From UBA4729 sp039931245 (GTDB taxonomy: Bacteria; Patescibacteriota; Saccharimonadia; Saccharimonadales; UBA4665): DNA of 32,222 nt. Where the stretch lies: positions 1 to 32,222 of the forward strand of contig JBDTSH010000020.1 in NCBI GenBank assembly GCA_039931245.1, given 5' to 3'. Shown piece by piece: positions 1-10,674 of this stretch. Position numbers and translations under genes: made by a program. A model generated the notes under the pieces. That model was not told the DNA's origin. It saw only the letters and a list, made by a program, of their open reading frames with translations, and searched no databases. The stretch's first letter is position 1. Every line of letters begins with the position of its first letter.

Positions 1-1136
1 ACGAAGACTATGAACAAAATCGCTTTGAAAAAGCCACCGACCGCGTCCACCAGGCGATACATAAACTATCCATCGAAGTTCTCAAAACGGAAGCGATTAG
101 CCACCTACAGACTAATGGCTTTCAGATCTTAGCCTTACTATTCGGCTTGCTTGCAACGACAACCTACGGCATCAATGTGGGCGTACTTTACTTGGCGCTC
201 AGCTACACCCAGGCAATTGTCGGCCGTCTGTGGCAATTCAGCCGCATAATGCGCAACGTCAATCGTTCGTTAGGTGATGCCACCGAAATGACGATGATTC
301 TGGCTATAGAACCCGGCGTCAAAGATCCTGCCACTCCCGCCATTGCCCTCATTAATCGCGGCGAAGTCGCTTTCAAACATGTGACGTTTTACTATCCGGA
401 AAATATGCATAGTCCGCTGTTCCAGGATCTAGACTTCAAGATTAAACCCGGTGAAAAGGTCGGACTCGTCGGCCCGAGTGGCGGTGGCAAGACCACCATC
501 ACTAAGCTGTTGTTACGATTCATGGACATTAGTGAAGGTGAGATTACTATCGACAACCAGGCCATCACTACACTCAAGCAATCCGATGTCAGGTCCCATA
601 TTGCCTACGTTTCACAAGAGCCAATTCTGTTTCATCGCAGTTTAATGGAAAATGTCCGCTATGGACGATTGAATGCGACCGATCAAGAAATAAAAGCAAT
701 CGCCAAACTAGCCCACGCCGATGAGTTCATTGAAAAGTTGCCCCACGGCTACGACACAATGGTCGGTGAGCGAGGCGTCAAGTTAAGCGGCGGCCAACGC
801 CAACGCGTGGTGATCGCCCGAGCGATGCTCAAAAACGCGCCTATCTTGGTACTTGATGAAGCCACGTCGGCGCTCGACAGCGAAAGTGAAGTATTGATTC
901 AAGAGGCCTTGTGGCGGTTAATGGACGGCCGCACCGCCATTGTGATTGCCCACCGTTTAAGCACTATACAAAAAATGGATCGGATCATCGTGCTCGAGGA
1001 CGGCAAGATAACCGAGCAGGGATCCCACAAGGAACTACTGGGAAGAAACGGGTCATATGCGAAGTTGTGGGCCCATCAATCCGGTGGCTTCATAGAAGAC
1101 CTGGCCAGCGACACTGAGCCGTGCGAAACGCTATAA
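1..1136 (+). CDS. ABC exporter, fused membrane-ATPase subunit (5' end missing)
   Basis: This is the C-terminal part of an ABC exporter half-transporter. The open frame runs in from the window edge without a start, so the N-terminal membrane helices lie outside. The first visible residues (EDYEQNRFEKATDRVHQ) match the cytoplasmic coupling region of such exporters and are followed by one or two membrane segments. The nucleotide-binding domain has Walker A GPSGGGKTT at about nt 471, signature LSGGQRQR, Walker B ILVLDEATSALD and the switch histidine in IVIAHRLS. The family uses ATP to move lipids, peptides or drugs outward across the cytoplasmic membrane as a dimer. The substrate cannot be told. 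The gene ends inside a long hairpin terminator. A leucine codon TTG at 147 is in frame but is not the true start. Confidence 0.93.
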   Translation, partial: EDYEQNRFEKATDRVHQAIHKLSIEVLKTEAISHLQTNGFQILALLFGLLATTTYGINVGVLYLALSYTQAIVGRLWQFSRIMRNVNRSLGDATEMTMILAIEPGVKDPATPAIALINRGEVAFKHVTFYYPENMHSPLFQDLDFKIKPGEKVGLVGPSGGGKTTITKLLLRFMDISEGEITIDNQAITTLKQSDVRSHIAYVSQEPILFHRSLMENVRYGRLNATDQEIKAIAKLAHADEFIEKLPHGYDTMVGERGVKLSGGQRQRVVIARAMLKNAPILVLDEATSALDSESEVLIQEALWRLMDGRTAIVIAHRLSTIQKMDRIIVLEDGKITEQGSHKELLGRNGSYAKLWAHQSGGFIEDLASDTEPCETL

Positions 1137-1172
1137 GAAAAGACAGCCCTTGGCGCTGCCTTTTCTTATAGC
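1130..1172. terminator. Bidirectional hairpin terminator
   Basis: The arms GCTATAAGAAAAG and CTTTTCTTATAGC (13 bp, perfect) enclose a second 4-bp stem CAGC/GCTG with a 7-base loop. The 3' arm is U-rich on either strand. It lies between two convergent genes, the ABC exporter and bL25, and its left arm includes the exporter stop codon. It probably ends transcription from both sides. Confidence 0.8.
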
Positions 1173-1186
1173 TTGTGAAGATAGTT

Positions 1187-1894
1187 CTACTTATCTGCGT
1201 CGCTAGCTGTTTCCACGGCCGTCGTCGATTCTGTGTCCTCGACTGTACCCTGCTCGGCAGGAACGGCAGCGGCTTCCACTTCTTCGACGTCACCTCCGGC
1301 GGCATCGTTCGCAGCGGCGATAGCGCTTGGCTCGAAGACGCTAGCAATACCTTGACTGGCATCGGTGATAACCGTAACGCCGGCCGGAACAACCAAGTCG
1401 GCGACCGTGACATGATCACCAACTTCGACAAGCTTGTCGGCGTCGTAGTACAAAACATCGGGCAGCTTACTGGCGAGGGCTTCGACCAGAACAGAGTCGG
1501 TGTTACTGAGGACCATAAAGCCGGCGCGTTCGGCTGGGCTCATTTCGTTACCTTCGGAATATTGCGGGTGGACGGGGATTTCGGCTTCAACTTTTTGAGT
1601 GGCCGATACCGCGTTAAAAACTAAGTGATTCAGTTGGTTTTTGCGGGGTTCAAATTCGGCGACCTTGATCATGGCGGTGTAATGTTTTGCACCGGCCGTC
1701 AATTCAATTGGGTGGTGTTTGCCGGCTTGCTTATACGCTTTGAGCATGTCGACGGCATTGCCCTGCACGATGATGGACGCTTTGCCGTGATCGTGGATGA
1801 CGGCGGGCAGCTTACCATCTTTACGTAAATGTTTGACGGCCTTACCGGTCACTGCGCGGGCTTCTAATTGCAAATTAATAGTATCTTGGGACAT
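1187..1894 (-). CDS. rplY: Large-subunit ribosomal protein bL25, TL5/CTC type
   Basis: Binds 5S rRNA in the central protuberance of the 50S subunit. At 235 residues this is the long CTC/TL5 form. The N-terminal 5S-binding domain covers about residues 1-95 (start MSQDTINLQLEARAVTGK) and the C-terminal beta domain about 96-190. A very acidic Ala/Glu-rich tail of about 45 residues follows (GGDVEEVEAAAVPAEQ onward), as is common in this form. The ATG start is supported by AAGGAG 11 bases upstream and a TATAAT box. It is transcribed alone, divergently from the DedA gene, and is followed by a bidirectional terminator. Identity is clear from the sequence. Its presence is worth noting because CPR genomes have lost some ribosomal proteins. 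Confidence 0.93.
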   Translation of the reverse strand: MSQDTINLQLEARAVTGKAVKHLRKDGKLPAVIHDHGKASIIVQGNAVDMLKAYKQAGKHHPIELTAGAKHYTAMIKVAEFEPRKNQLNHLVFNAVSATQKVEAEIPVHPQYSEGNEMSPAERAGFMVLSNTDSVLVEALASKLPDVLYYDADKLVEVGDHVTVADLVVPAGVTVITDASQGIASVFEPSAIAAANDAAGGDVEEVEAAAVPAEQGTVEDTESTTAVETASDADK

Positions 1895-1905
1895 TATATA
1901 GAGAA

Positions 1906-1931
1906 CTCCTTGTCTTCGATTTACTATTATA
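1906..1931 (-). promoter_or_regulatory. -10 box and Shine-Dalgarno of rplY
   Basis: TATAAT at 1926-1931 (minus strand) and AAGGAG at 1906-1911. This is a conventional leadered arrangement, unlike the divergent DedA gene. No convincing -35 box is visible. Confidence 0.65.
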
Positions 1932-1966
1932 ACAGATTAGCACTGGACTCCCATCACATAAAACGC

Positions 1967-1972
1967 TAAGCT
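1967..1972 (+). promoter_or_regulatory. -10 box of the DedA gene, leaderless start
   Basis: TAAGCT ends 8 bases before the ATG and there is no Shine-Dalgarno sequence. The context CGCTAAGCTAGCT closely resembles TGCTAAACTAGCT in front of the exonuclease gene. Transcription would begin at or next to the start codon. Confidence 0.5.
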
Positions 1973-1980
1973 AGCTTAAG

Positions 1981-2610
1981 ATGTTTGATGTAAGCCATAT
2001 TCTTCAGTCCGGTGGACTCGTCGGTCTCGTCATTTTAGCCGTTATTTTATTTGCCGAAGTTGGCCTCTTCTTGGGCTTTTTTCTCCCCGGTGACACCCTC
2101 CTCATCGCCGCGGGCATCTACGCCAAGCAAGGCAAGTTAACATTAGCCGCCGTCATCGTGGTGGCGGCACTGGCGGCCATCGCCGGCGACAGTACGTCCT
2201 ATTGGATTGGCCGCAAACTCGGACATCGCGTCTTTACGAAGGACGATGGCATTATCTTTCGCAAAGATCACATTAACAAAGCCGAAAAATTCTACGAGAA
2301 GTATGGCGCCAAAACCCTACTGGTCTCCCACTTTCTCCCCGTCGTCCGGACCTTTACCCCCCTGCTCGCCGGCGTCGCGACAATGACGTATCATAAGTTT
2401 CTGACCTTCAATATCCTCGGCGATATCTCGTGGGCGGTGAGCGTTACCTTAGTGGGCTACTACGTCGGCAGCCGCATCCCTGGCGTCGACAAGTACATCC
2501 TCCTGATCCTGGGCTGTATTATGATAATTTCAATCGTCCCGACCCTCTACCACGTCGTGCGGCTGCATCTCAGCAAGCGTTCAGTGCAAACCGATACGAC
2601 GCATAAATAA
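1981..2610 (+). CDS. DedA/VTT-family membrane protein
   Basis: A 209-residue polytopic membrane protein of the DedA (SNARE-associated, VTT) family. Family members move or flip lipids; several bacterial ones recycle undecaprenyl phosphate or act on phosphatidylethanolamine. Visible signatures: an early membrane segment with Glu followed by PGDTLLIAAG (about residues 36-45), the GDSTSYWIGRKLGHR region (about 69-83), and the SHFLPVVRTFTPLLAGVATM motif with the conserved Pro and Arg (about 117-136). Two hydrophobic segments and a short charged tail follow. The ATG is taken because a -10-like TAAGCT stands 8 bases before it. Its lipid substrate is not readable from sequence. Confidence 0.88.
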   Translation: MFDVSHILQSGGLVGLVILAVILFAEVGLFLGFFLPGDTLLIAAGIYAKQGKLTLAAVIVVAALAAIAGDSTSYWIGRKLGHRVFTKDDGIIFRKDHINKAEKFYEKYGAKTLLVSHFLPVVRTFTPLLAGVATMTYHKFLTFNILGDISWAVSVTLVGYYVGSRIPGVDKYILLILGCIMIISIVPTLYHVVRLHLSKRSVQTDTTHK

Positions 2611-2706
2611 CTTCCCGGAAGCCGAAGTCTTGGGGATCTGGCCGCCTGCCACTCGATCGCCTAATCCGGGATGAAGCCGAATCTCCGCACAGTCGGGCGA
2701 CCGCAC

Positions 2707-3234
2707 TCACCCCGTCGGATCGGCGATGAAACTTTCCAGACTGTGCGAACGCGACAGCTGCTTGACGATGAAATCTTCGTGCATTTTGCGCAGCACGGCG
2801 GTCTTTGGTAATATTTCCCGCACATCGATAATGCCGTCCCGGGCGGCCAAAATCGTATCGTACTCCGAGTCAAGCTGTTCTCGGCAATAGTTGACGAAGC
2901 GACCGCTGGGATCGTCGCTGTTCGCTTGGACTAGCGTTTCCATGACGGGGACAAACAAGTTCTTGATCATGACGGCTTTTTTAGTGATAGAAAACGGCAT
3001 ATTCATCGCCAGCTCGGGCGACTCAGTCCGCGATCGTTCAACCACCCCTTGATCCGTCCACTCGACGTCGAGCCACGCCCGATGAGTTAAGGGGTGACGC
3101 AAGGCATGAAAGTCATACAGCAGTTGCAAAGCCTTATACCCGATAAAGGGGCTATCTGGGTGATAGAGAGAGGCTAGCCCGGCGCGATGGCTCAGCTTTT
3201 GGCTCTCAGGACTTCGGGGTTCGAACTCAATCAT
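2707..3234 (-). CDS. Orphan soluble protein, 175 aa
   Basis: I do not recognise this family. The protein is mainly polar, has no signal peptide or membrane segment, and contains two cysteines' worth of no obvious motif. It looks like a compact cytoplasmic alpha/beta protein, with a hydrophobic helix-like stretch around VMIKNLFVPVMETLV in the middle. Support for being real: an extended -10 promoter (TGgTATAAT) sits exactly 7 bases before the ATG, predicting a leaderless mRNA, and the frame is open without conflict on the other strand. It follows uvrA on the same strand but has its own promoter. It is probably one of several lineage-restricted proteins in this window. Confidence 0.7.
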   Translation of the reverse strand: MIEFEPRSPESQKLSHRAGLASLYHPDSPFIGYKALQLLYDFHALRHPLTHRAWLDVEWTDQGVVERSRTESPELAMNMPFSITKKAVMIKNLFVPVMETLVQANSDDPSGRFVNYCREQLDSEYDTILAARDGIIDVREILPKTAVLRKMHEDFIVKQLSRSHSLESFIADPTG

Positions 3235-3241
3235 AACCTAT

Positions 3242-3250
3242 ATTATACCA
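3242..3250 (-). promoter_or_regulatory. Extended -10 promoter, leaderless
   Basis: TGgTATAAT, with 7 bases (ATAGGTT) between the box and the ATG of the orphan gene. Transcription is predicted to start at the A of the ATG. Confidence 0.65.
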
Positions 3251-3313
3251 TACTTGTCAGTTTTTACTAGCTCCCCACCGTCCGAGTGGCCGCTCGCGAC
3301 AGAAATAAAAACC

Positions 3314-6127
<2,814 letters not shown>

Positions 6128-6133
6128 AATTCA

Positions 6134-6157
6134 CCTCCTCAAGGCCCATAAATTATA
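6134..6157 (-). promoter_or_regulatory. -10 box and strong Shine-Dalgarno of uvrA
   Basis: TATAAT at 6152-6157 and a perfect AGGAGG at 6134-6139. The latter decides the TTG start codon six bases downstream. I see no SOS-type operator here. Confidence 0.7.
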
Positions 6158-6184
6158 CAGATTAATCAAGAAATAAGCTAGTGT

Positions 6185-6877
6185 CTAACTCTTGGTCTGC
6201 CAGACAATTCGCCCCAGCTCAAAACTTTTTTCCGGTACATAGGCACTCACTTCGTCGATCAGTTGGTCTCGATGATCGACATACTCAGCGGCTGACTGCA
6301 GTTTTTTGGGGAGAAAGGCAATCGGAATGACAAGCGGCAACGGGCTATAGGGGCGCGTACTGTCGTGGCCGGCCCCAACGCCGCGGACCGCATTGTTAAT
6401 AAGGGCATTTTGTTCGTCTAAAATCGTGGCTTCGGAACTGTTGGTGTCGATCTGCAGGGCCAGTTCTTCACCCAGATTAGCGTATTTGGGGCGGGTATAC
6501 AGGACCAGTTGTGACGACCGCACCATCAAGGACTCGGCCGCCATTCCAACCCCGGCAGATATTCGGCTCGACTTCGCATAGAGCCGCCGTAGCCGGCCAT
6601 TATTGCCCTCGCTCGGCGGGACCGAAATTTCAAAATGAGTGTAGCGTAAGCCATTCGTATAGGGCAACACCGAGGGGATACCGATGCCGCGTCCATGGTA
6701 GCCCGCCTGCAGCGCGCCTGTCTGGCCAAGCCGGCTGGTTTTGCGCAGAACCGAGTCTTTGTCTTCAAACAAATCGATGGCGTGGTCGCCCAGAGCGCCT
6801 ATTAATCGCTCGAGACCGGGGTGCCCACCCTCAACTTCGCGAATTGCCCGTAAATAAGAATTCTTTTCGGCTGCCAT
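6185..6877 (-). CDS. Orphan soluble protein, 230 aa
   Basis: I do not recognise the family. There is no signal peptide, membrane segment or metal-binding cluster. The protein starts with a charged helical region (AAEKNSYLRAIREVEGGHPG) and continues with mixed alpha/beta content, ending FELGRIVWQTKS. An extended -10 box (TGtTACAAT) lies about 28 bases upstream of the ATG, with a weak GAGG. It is followed closely by uvrA, but uvrA has its own promoter. It neighbours another orphan (6923) on the same strand. The two may form a lineage-specific pair. This is inference from position only. Confidence 0.65.
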   Translation of the reverse strand: MAAEKNSYLRAIREVEGGHPGLERLIGALGDHAIDLFEDKDSVLRKTSRLGQTGALQAGYHGRGIGIPSVLPYTNGLRYTHFEISVPPSEGNNGRLRRLYAKSSRISAGVGMAAESLMVRSSQLVLYTRPKYANLGEELALQIDTNSSEATILDEQNALINNAVRGVGAGHDSTRPYSPLPLVIPIAFLPKKLQSAAEYVDHRDQLIDEVSAYVPEKSFELGRIVWQTKS

Positions 6878-6905
6878 AAACTTTGCTACCTCAGTAGTGA
6901 CTGCT

Positions 6906-6914
6906 ATTGTAACA
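6906..6914 (-). promoter_or_regulatory. Extended -10 promoter of the 6185-6877 gene
   Basis: TGtTACAAT on the minus strand, giving a leader of about 22 bases. No clear -35 box. Confidence 0.45.
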
Positions 6915-6922
6915 CACGCCCC

Positions 6923-7795
6923 TTAGTGGCTTACGGTGGCCCGTGGTGCACTAAAAGGCATATCAATTGGACACGGCGGTATTTCTATCTCGCCGAGGTT
7001 CCGCAATTGCCGGGGGGCGGTCAGCACCATAGTGACTTCGGCCGACATATTGGCTAAGCGGGCGAAGTGCGTCGGGTTTAAATCTAACCGATCACAGAGG
7101 GCGCGGGCAATCTGCTGGGCCTCACTGGCATAGACGCCCGCATCGTCATTTATCCTGACCCCATAACTATGCGATCCCGTCGCCTCAAACTCATCGATCG
7201 TGCCCACATGCGACTGCCAAAGCTGTTCACCTTTTTTGTTGGCTTGGACGGCGTAGTCGGCATCGTCTCTTTCCAGCAGTGTCATCCCCATCAGGCGCCC
7301 CGCTGCCCGGGCCGGTAAGTCGTAGGTGGGACCGTGGGTGAGGTCTTGGTAGGTGTGCCGGTATTGCGCGCCCAAATCTCCGAGCAGGGCGTTAACGGTT
7401 TGACTTGTCTCGTTGGCGACTTTGGCCCGGGGGTTAGGACGTTCGTCGCGAGCCGCTTTTCGATACTTATCGGTCAGCGCCGCGCCGATCATATCAGGAG
7501 GAATCAGTACGAGCTGTAATTCGGAGGTAGACAGGGCCGTGACTCCGATATTTTTGCATTGCGTATCAAGCGCTCCCTCGAAGCGTCGCCAGTCGGCCCC
7601 TTTGCGAGATCTATCGAAACGCCGGGCGATAGTAATGTCCGGAAACGGATATTCAGCATGAACTTGCTTCGGTTCGTGCCAACCCTTCTTAATCTTCTCG
7701 ACCAATGGCGCCGAGTCGAGGTCGACCCGACGAATGCGCGGCGCATAGACGACAGAGCTATACTGCCTCCCCCCAGAGCTTGTTTCAGTCCCCAT
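6923..7795 (-). CDS. Orphan soluble protein, 290 aa
   Basis: I do not recognise the family. The frame is open from a GTG at 7894, but the ATG at 7795 (MGTETSSGGRQYSSV) is preferred because GAGGGAG stands 7 bases before it; the upstream residues are probably not translated. The protein is rich in Arg and Asp and has no membrane segment. Its middle holds ELQLVLIPPDMIGAAL, its C-terminal part VTMVLTAPRQLRNLGEIEIP. These two hydrophobic beta-like strands, each followed by Pro, may be halves of one fold. It shares the general look (polar, 200-330 residues, no known motif) of the other orphans here. Function unknown. Confidence 0.65.
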   Translation of the reverse strand: MGTETSSGGRQYSSVVYAPRIRRVDLDSAPLVEKIKKGWHEPKQVHAEYPFPDITIARRFDRSRKGADWRRFEGALDTQCKNIGVTALSTSELQLVLIPPDMIGAALTDKYRKAARDERPNPRAKVANETSQTVNALLGDLGAQYRHTYQDLTHGPTYDLPARAAGRLMGMTLLERDDADYAVQANKKGEQLWQSHVGTIDEFEATGSHSYGVRINDDAGVYASEAQQIARALCDRLDLNPTHFARLANMSAEVTMVLTAPRQLRNLGEIEIPPCPIDMPFSAPRATVSH

Positions 7796-7936
7796 TTTTG
7801 TACTCCCTCTTTTGTTTTGCCATTCCTTAGTAGTGTACCCCCACCCAACCGTAAGCGCTAGATATAGCGTAGCAAAATTCATAGTGTTATTCACAATTAC
7901 TTAACTTCTTACATAAATATTTTTACTCGAGTAGGC

Positions 7937-7942
7937 TACAAT
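7937..7942 (+). promoter_or_regulatory. -10 box, leaderless, for the PGPGW gene
   Basis: TACAAT followed by ATAGGT and the ATG. The spacer of 6 bases and the sequence ATAGGT are nearly the same as in front of the 2707-3234 gene (ATAGGTT). Confidence 0.55.
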
Positions 7943-7948
7943 ATAGGT

Positions 7949-8356
7949 ATGAACCAGCTTCGCCGACACGCTGTCCGAATAGCCACCGATGCGGCCGGTT
8001 ATGGCTTAATAATTCTCGGCCTGGCTATCGGCTGGCTGCCCGGACCGGGCGGTATACCACTGACCGTGGCCGGGTTGGGCCTGCTATCGATCAATAACGT
8101 CTGGGCGGAACGGCTCCGGACTTACTTACTCGCCCGCGGCGGCAAGGCCGTCGGTTGGTTATTTCCGGATACCCCCCTCGCCCAGTGGCTGTATGATTTG
8201 CTGGTGTTGGCCCTGCTTGGGGGAGTGGCCGGACTCGCCTACCACCATAACGCCGTCTGGCAAATCAGCTTGGCAACAATCGGTTTTTTTATCGCCCTGG
8301 CGATTGCCTTTTTAAACCGCGGTCGCTATGAACGACTTAAACGTAAGCACAAATAG
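7949..8356 (+). CDS. PGPGW-type small transmembrane protein
   Basis: A 135-residue inner-membrane protein. Near the N-terminus is GWLPGPGGIPLTVAGLGLL (about residues 28-46), which matches the signature of the putative transmembrane protein family named PGPGW (TIGR02611/PF09656 as I recall). One hydrophobic segment lies around that motif and two more near residues 82-97 and 104-121. The tail is very basic (NRGRYERLKRKHK), suggesting it is cytoplasmic. The family has no established function. The gene is read divergently from the orphan at 6923-7795 and appears leaderless. Confidence 0.75.
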   Translation: MNQLRRHAVRIATDAAGYGLIILGLAIGWLPGPGGIPLTVAGLGLLSINNVWAERLRTYLLARGGKAVGWLFPDTPLAQWLYDLLVLALLGGVAGLAYHHNAVWQISLATIGFFIALAIAFLNRGRYERLKRKHK

Positions 8357-8363
8357 AATATTA

Positions 8364-8410
8364 TTGACGTAACGGCAACATAATGTATAATATATTTCAC
8401 TCAAAGAGGT
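8364..8410 (+). promoter_or_regulatory. Promoter and Shine-Dalgarno of the 8414 gene
   Basis: TTGACG at 8364-8369, a 16-base spacer and TATAAT at 8386-8391, followed by AGAGGT just before the ATG. This is one of the most complete promoters in the window and is the main argument that the short frame behind it is a gene. Confidence 0.75.
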
Positions 8411-8413
8411 GCG

Positions 8414-8614
8414 ATGTATACATTTATAGTCCTGGGAATCATACCGGGAACGACCGTACAAATTACTTTTCAGCTATGGCTCCAAGTCAGCGCTAGTTTC
8501 GGCGCGGCTGTCTTGATAATCGGGCTCCTGCGGACGGGGCGTCATATTACCGTCACCGACATAATTCCGACTCGGGTACCTTTACCCGCTAGCCAGCTAC
8601 ATCTCCGGGCATGA
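8414..8614 (+). CDS. Small membrane protein, 66 aa
   Basis: A short protein with a hydrophobic start (MYTFIVLGIIPGTTVQITFQ) and a second hydrophobic stretch around residues 28-41, then a polar tail. I have no family name for it, though the N-terminal pattern feels familiar from Saccharibacteria. It is accepted as a gene because a TTGACG/TATAAT promoter and AGAGGT ribosome site precede it exactly. Its last 26 bases overlap the end of the convergent exonuclease gene, so its tail (PASQLHLRA) may be poorly constrained. Confidence 0.65.
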   Translation: MYTFIVLGIIPGTTVQITFQLWLQVSASFGAAVLIIGLLRTGRHITVTDIIPTRVPLPASQLHLRA

Positions 8615-10046
8615 TAGATTCACCGTACAGCTGAAGTTCCTCGAGAAGGTACGCCCGATCGGCCCGGCCGGTTGTTTCCTGCTTGAGTTCATCGAGGCGG
8701 CCGAAATACTTGGCCAAACGGCTGTCGCGCTCACCATTAAACAATTTTTCGGCACAGAAAATATCCCACGCGGCGCGTTCCTCACTACTGAGGCTCTGGG
8801 GGTAATTGCGTGCTTTATAGAGAGGTAAGAGAGCCTGCAGACGGCCATCGTGGAGCTGGCTGCCGATTTCGCTTAAGGTGGCGGGGTCCGCCTCTCTCAC
8901 CGCCCGCATGGCCTCTTTATCGCCGGCCGCGAAGAAGCCGTCATACAACTGGGTATCGACATTGCTGGGCGTCGTCTCGATGACCCCCTGTTGGGCCGCC
9001 CGGACCGCGTCGAGTTGGCCTTGGGCTTGCAGGATTCTGTCGGCAAATTCGGCCCGCTGCTGCGACAGGATCATGGCGTGCTTGGCCACAGTCGTCAGAT
9101 CGAGCTGCAAGCGGTCTTGGCTCGCCCGGTCTTTAATGACACCTAAGGGGGCCACCGCCGGGCAGCGATTGTACTTGAGCGTCTTGACGGGCAGGCGCGG
9201 AGCAGTACGGTCAGGGTTGTACTGCCAAAGGGCGACAAGTTCATCGACGGTCATGGCCAGGTAGGGGGTCGGGTCGTGGCGAAGATCATAGACGATGCCG
9301 GCATCTTGCTGCGGGTGCTTCACCAGCCGGACCGCCACCGAAGTATGCCAAGTCTCGCTCGGGTACCGACCAGTGCTGTAGACAAAAGGTTCCCCTTTAT
9401 CAATCAACTCGGCAACGGCCTTTTTGTGGCGGTTCTGTAATAAATAATTGAACAAATCGGGTTGTGTGCTCCGCACGAGCCGGGCAACGGCGATTGTGGC
9501 AATCACATCGTTGAGCGCATCATGGGCATGCGCGTGGTCGAGTTTATTGACCTTCGTCAGTAGTTCTAGTCGGTTAGTCGGTTGGCCGGTTTCGGTGAAT
9601 GGCCACTCGATACCATCCGGCCGCAAGGCCCGTGTCATCCGGACCAGATCCAGAATATCCCAGCGCGAACAACCATCGCGCCACTGCCATTCATAGGCAT
9701 CTTGAAAGTTGCGGTAATGTAGGTAGCGCATAAACTCATCATCAAAGCGTACCGAGTTAAAGCCCACAAAGATCGTCGAGGGCTGCACGACAGTTTCATA
9801 AAAATACTTCAAAAATTCGGCTTCCGTCAATCCTTCTTGCAGGGTTTGCTGCGGGGTAATCCCCGTGAGTAGCACGGCATCGGGGTCGGGTAAAACATCC
9901 GGCGTTAATTTGATGAATACGTTGACGGGTTCGCCAATCGGTTGCAAATCGGCATCGGTCCGCTGGCCGGCAAACTGCATGATGCGTGCCTCGCGCGCAC
10001 TAAAGCCCGAGGTTTCAAGGTCATAAAAGAAAAAACTGGCGGCCAT
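8589..10046 (-). CDS. sbcB: Exodeoxyribonuclease I (ExoI/SbcB-like)
   Basis: A 485-residue single-strand-specific 3'-5' DNA exonuclease of the DEDDh superfamily, used in mismatch repair and recombination. The catalytic residues are visible: D9 and E11 in FYDLETSGF, D102/D103 in GFNSVRFDDEFMRY, and H175/D180 in HDALNDVIATIAVARL, with the same His-Asp spacing of 5 as in E. coli ExoI. The NRLELLTKVN stretch and the length (E. coli ExoI is 475 residues) also agree. The C-terminal half (SH3-like and helical region, e.g. YNRCPAVAPLGVIK) is present. The ATG follows an extended -10 (TGcTAAACT) by 8 bases, so it is probably leaderless. Confidence 0.92.
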   Translation of the reverse strand: MAASFFFYDLETSGFSAREARIMQFAGQRTDADLQPIGEPVNVFIKLTPDVLPDPDAVLLTGITPQQTLQEGLTEAEFLKYFYETVVQPSTIFVGFNSVRFDDEFMRYLHYRNFQDAYEWQWRDGCSRWDILDLVRMTRALRPDGIEWPFTETGQPTNRLELLTKVNKLDHAHAHDALNDVIATIAVARLVRSTQPDLFNYLLQNRHKKAVAELIDKGEPFVYSTGRYPSETWHTSVAVRLVKHPQQDAGIVYDLRHDPTPYLAMTVDELVALWQYNPDRTAPRLPVKTLKYNRCPAVAPLGVIKDRASQDRLQLDLTTVAKHAMILSQQRAEFADRILQAQGQLDAVRAAQQGVIETTPSNVDTQLYDGFFAAGDKEAMRAVREADPATLSEIGSQLHDGRLQALLPLYKARNYPQSLSSEERAAWDIFCAEKLFNGERDSRLAKYFGRLDELKQETTGRADRAYLLEELQLYGESIMPGDVAG

Positions 10047-10054
10047 ATGTAGCT

Positions 10055-10063
10055 AGTTTAGCA
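10055..10063 (-). promoter_or_regulatory. Extended -10 promoter of sbcB, leaderless
   Basis: TGcTAAACT followed by AGCTACAT and the ATG. The motif closely resembles those before mnmA (TGcTAAAAT) and the 28-codon frame (TAAAGT then AGGTACAT). Confidence 0.6.
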
Positions 10064-10070
10064 CGCTCAA

Positions 10071-10673
10071 TCATTCGCCTGGGGGGCGCTTGAAAAGTCG
10101 TCCTTTCAACAAGTCAATGAAACGGCCGGCCACTCGTCGCTTTTTGCCGGACTCTTCGGGGGTGGTGATTTGGCAAAGCAATCCATCGAGATGCAGTATA
10201 TCCAGGAAACTGGGACCAGTGGCGCGCTGCCGGAATGTAATAGCTTTATTGGCGGCCATTTCACCAAACATGACTCTTGATTCAGAAATTTGATAAAGTA
10301 GACTTTCGCTTGGTTGGGTGACTAGCCCCGCCGGCTGCCGTGTACTGCCTCGGCCATGGGCGTTTCGGTGAGATTGCAGAATGATGACGGTCGGCTCCCC
10401 AAGAAAGAGGCGGTGTTGCAACCGTAGATAGCCCGGTTCAGCCAAGCTGGCGGCTGGTCCGATTTCAATAACACCATAGCCCAGATCGTCGATATTGCGC
10501 CCATTGGGTACTTGATATTGACCGCTGAGCGCTTCACGGTGGAACATTGCCCAGTCGGCATACAGCCGTTGTAGCTCACCCCTCGTCGCGGTGGCACCCA
10601 CGGCACGGGGCAGTTCAAGAAGATTGGTGGGCAAAATGTCGGGGAAATGTTCAGGCCTGGTGACATTTTCCAT
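10071..10673 (-). CDS. Orphan soluble protein, 200 aa
   Basis: I do not recognise the family. The frame is open from a TTG at 10709, but I take the ATG at 10673 (MENVTRPEHFPDILP) because it lies one base after the stop codon of a short upstream frame (TAGTATG), as expected for translational coupling. The protein is soluble, with Arg/Gln-rich loops and repeated hydrophobic strands (YGVIEIGPA, PTVIILQSH, LCQITTP), and a basic C-terminus. It ends 24 bases before the sbcB start, but sbcB has its own promoter. Function unknown. It sits just downstream of obgE. Confidence 0.65.
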   Translation of the reverse strand: MENVTRPEHFPDILPTNLLELPRAVGATATRGELQRLYADWAMFHREALSGQYQVPNGRNIDDLGYGVIEIGPAASLAEPGYLRLQHRLFLGEPTVIILQSHRNAHGRGSTRQPAGLVTQPSESLLYQISESRVMFGEMAANKAITFRQRATGPSFLDILHLDGLLCQITTPEESGKKRRVAGRFIDLLKGRLFKRPPGE

Positions 10674-10674
10674 A

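Noticed and set aside
2615..2685. Direct repeat GAAGCCGAA (near 2620 and 2673) and small dyad CTTCCCGGAAG after the DedA gene
   Set aside because: Too short to be distinguished from chance; no U-run for a terminator and no gene frame.
3205..3225. GGGTTCGAACTC, resembling a tRNA T-arm
   Set aside because: It lies within an orphan coding region and no acceptor or anticodon stems can be formed around it. No tRNA was found in the window.
7796..7894. Extension of the 6923 orphan to a GTG start
   Set aside because: A strong GAGGGAG site stands before the ATG at 7795, and the upstream GTG has no ribosome site.
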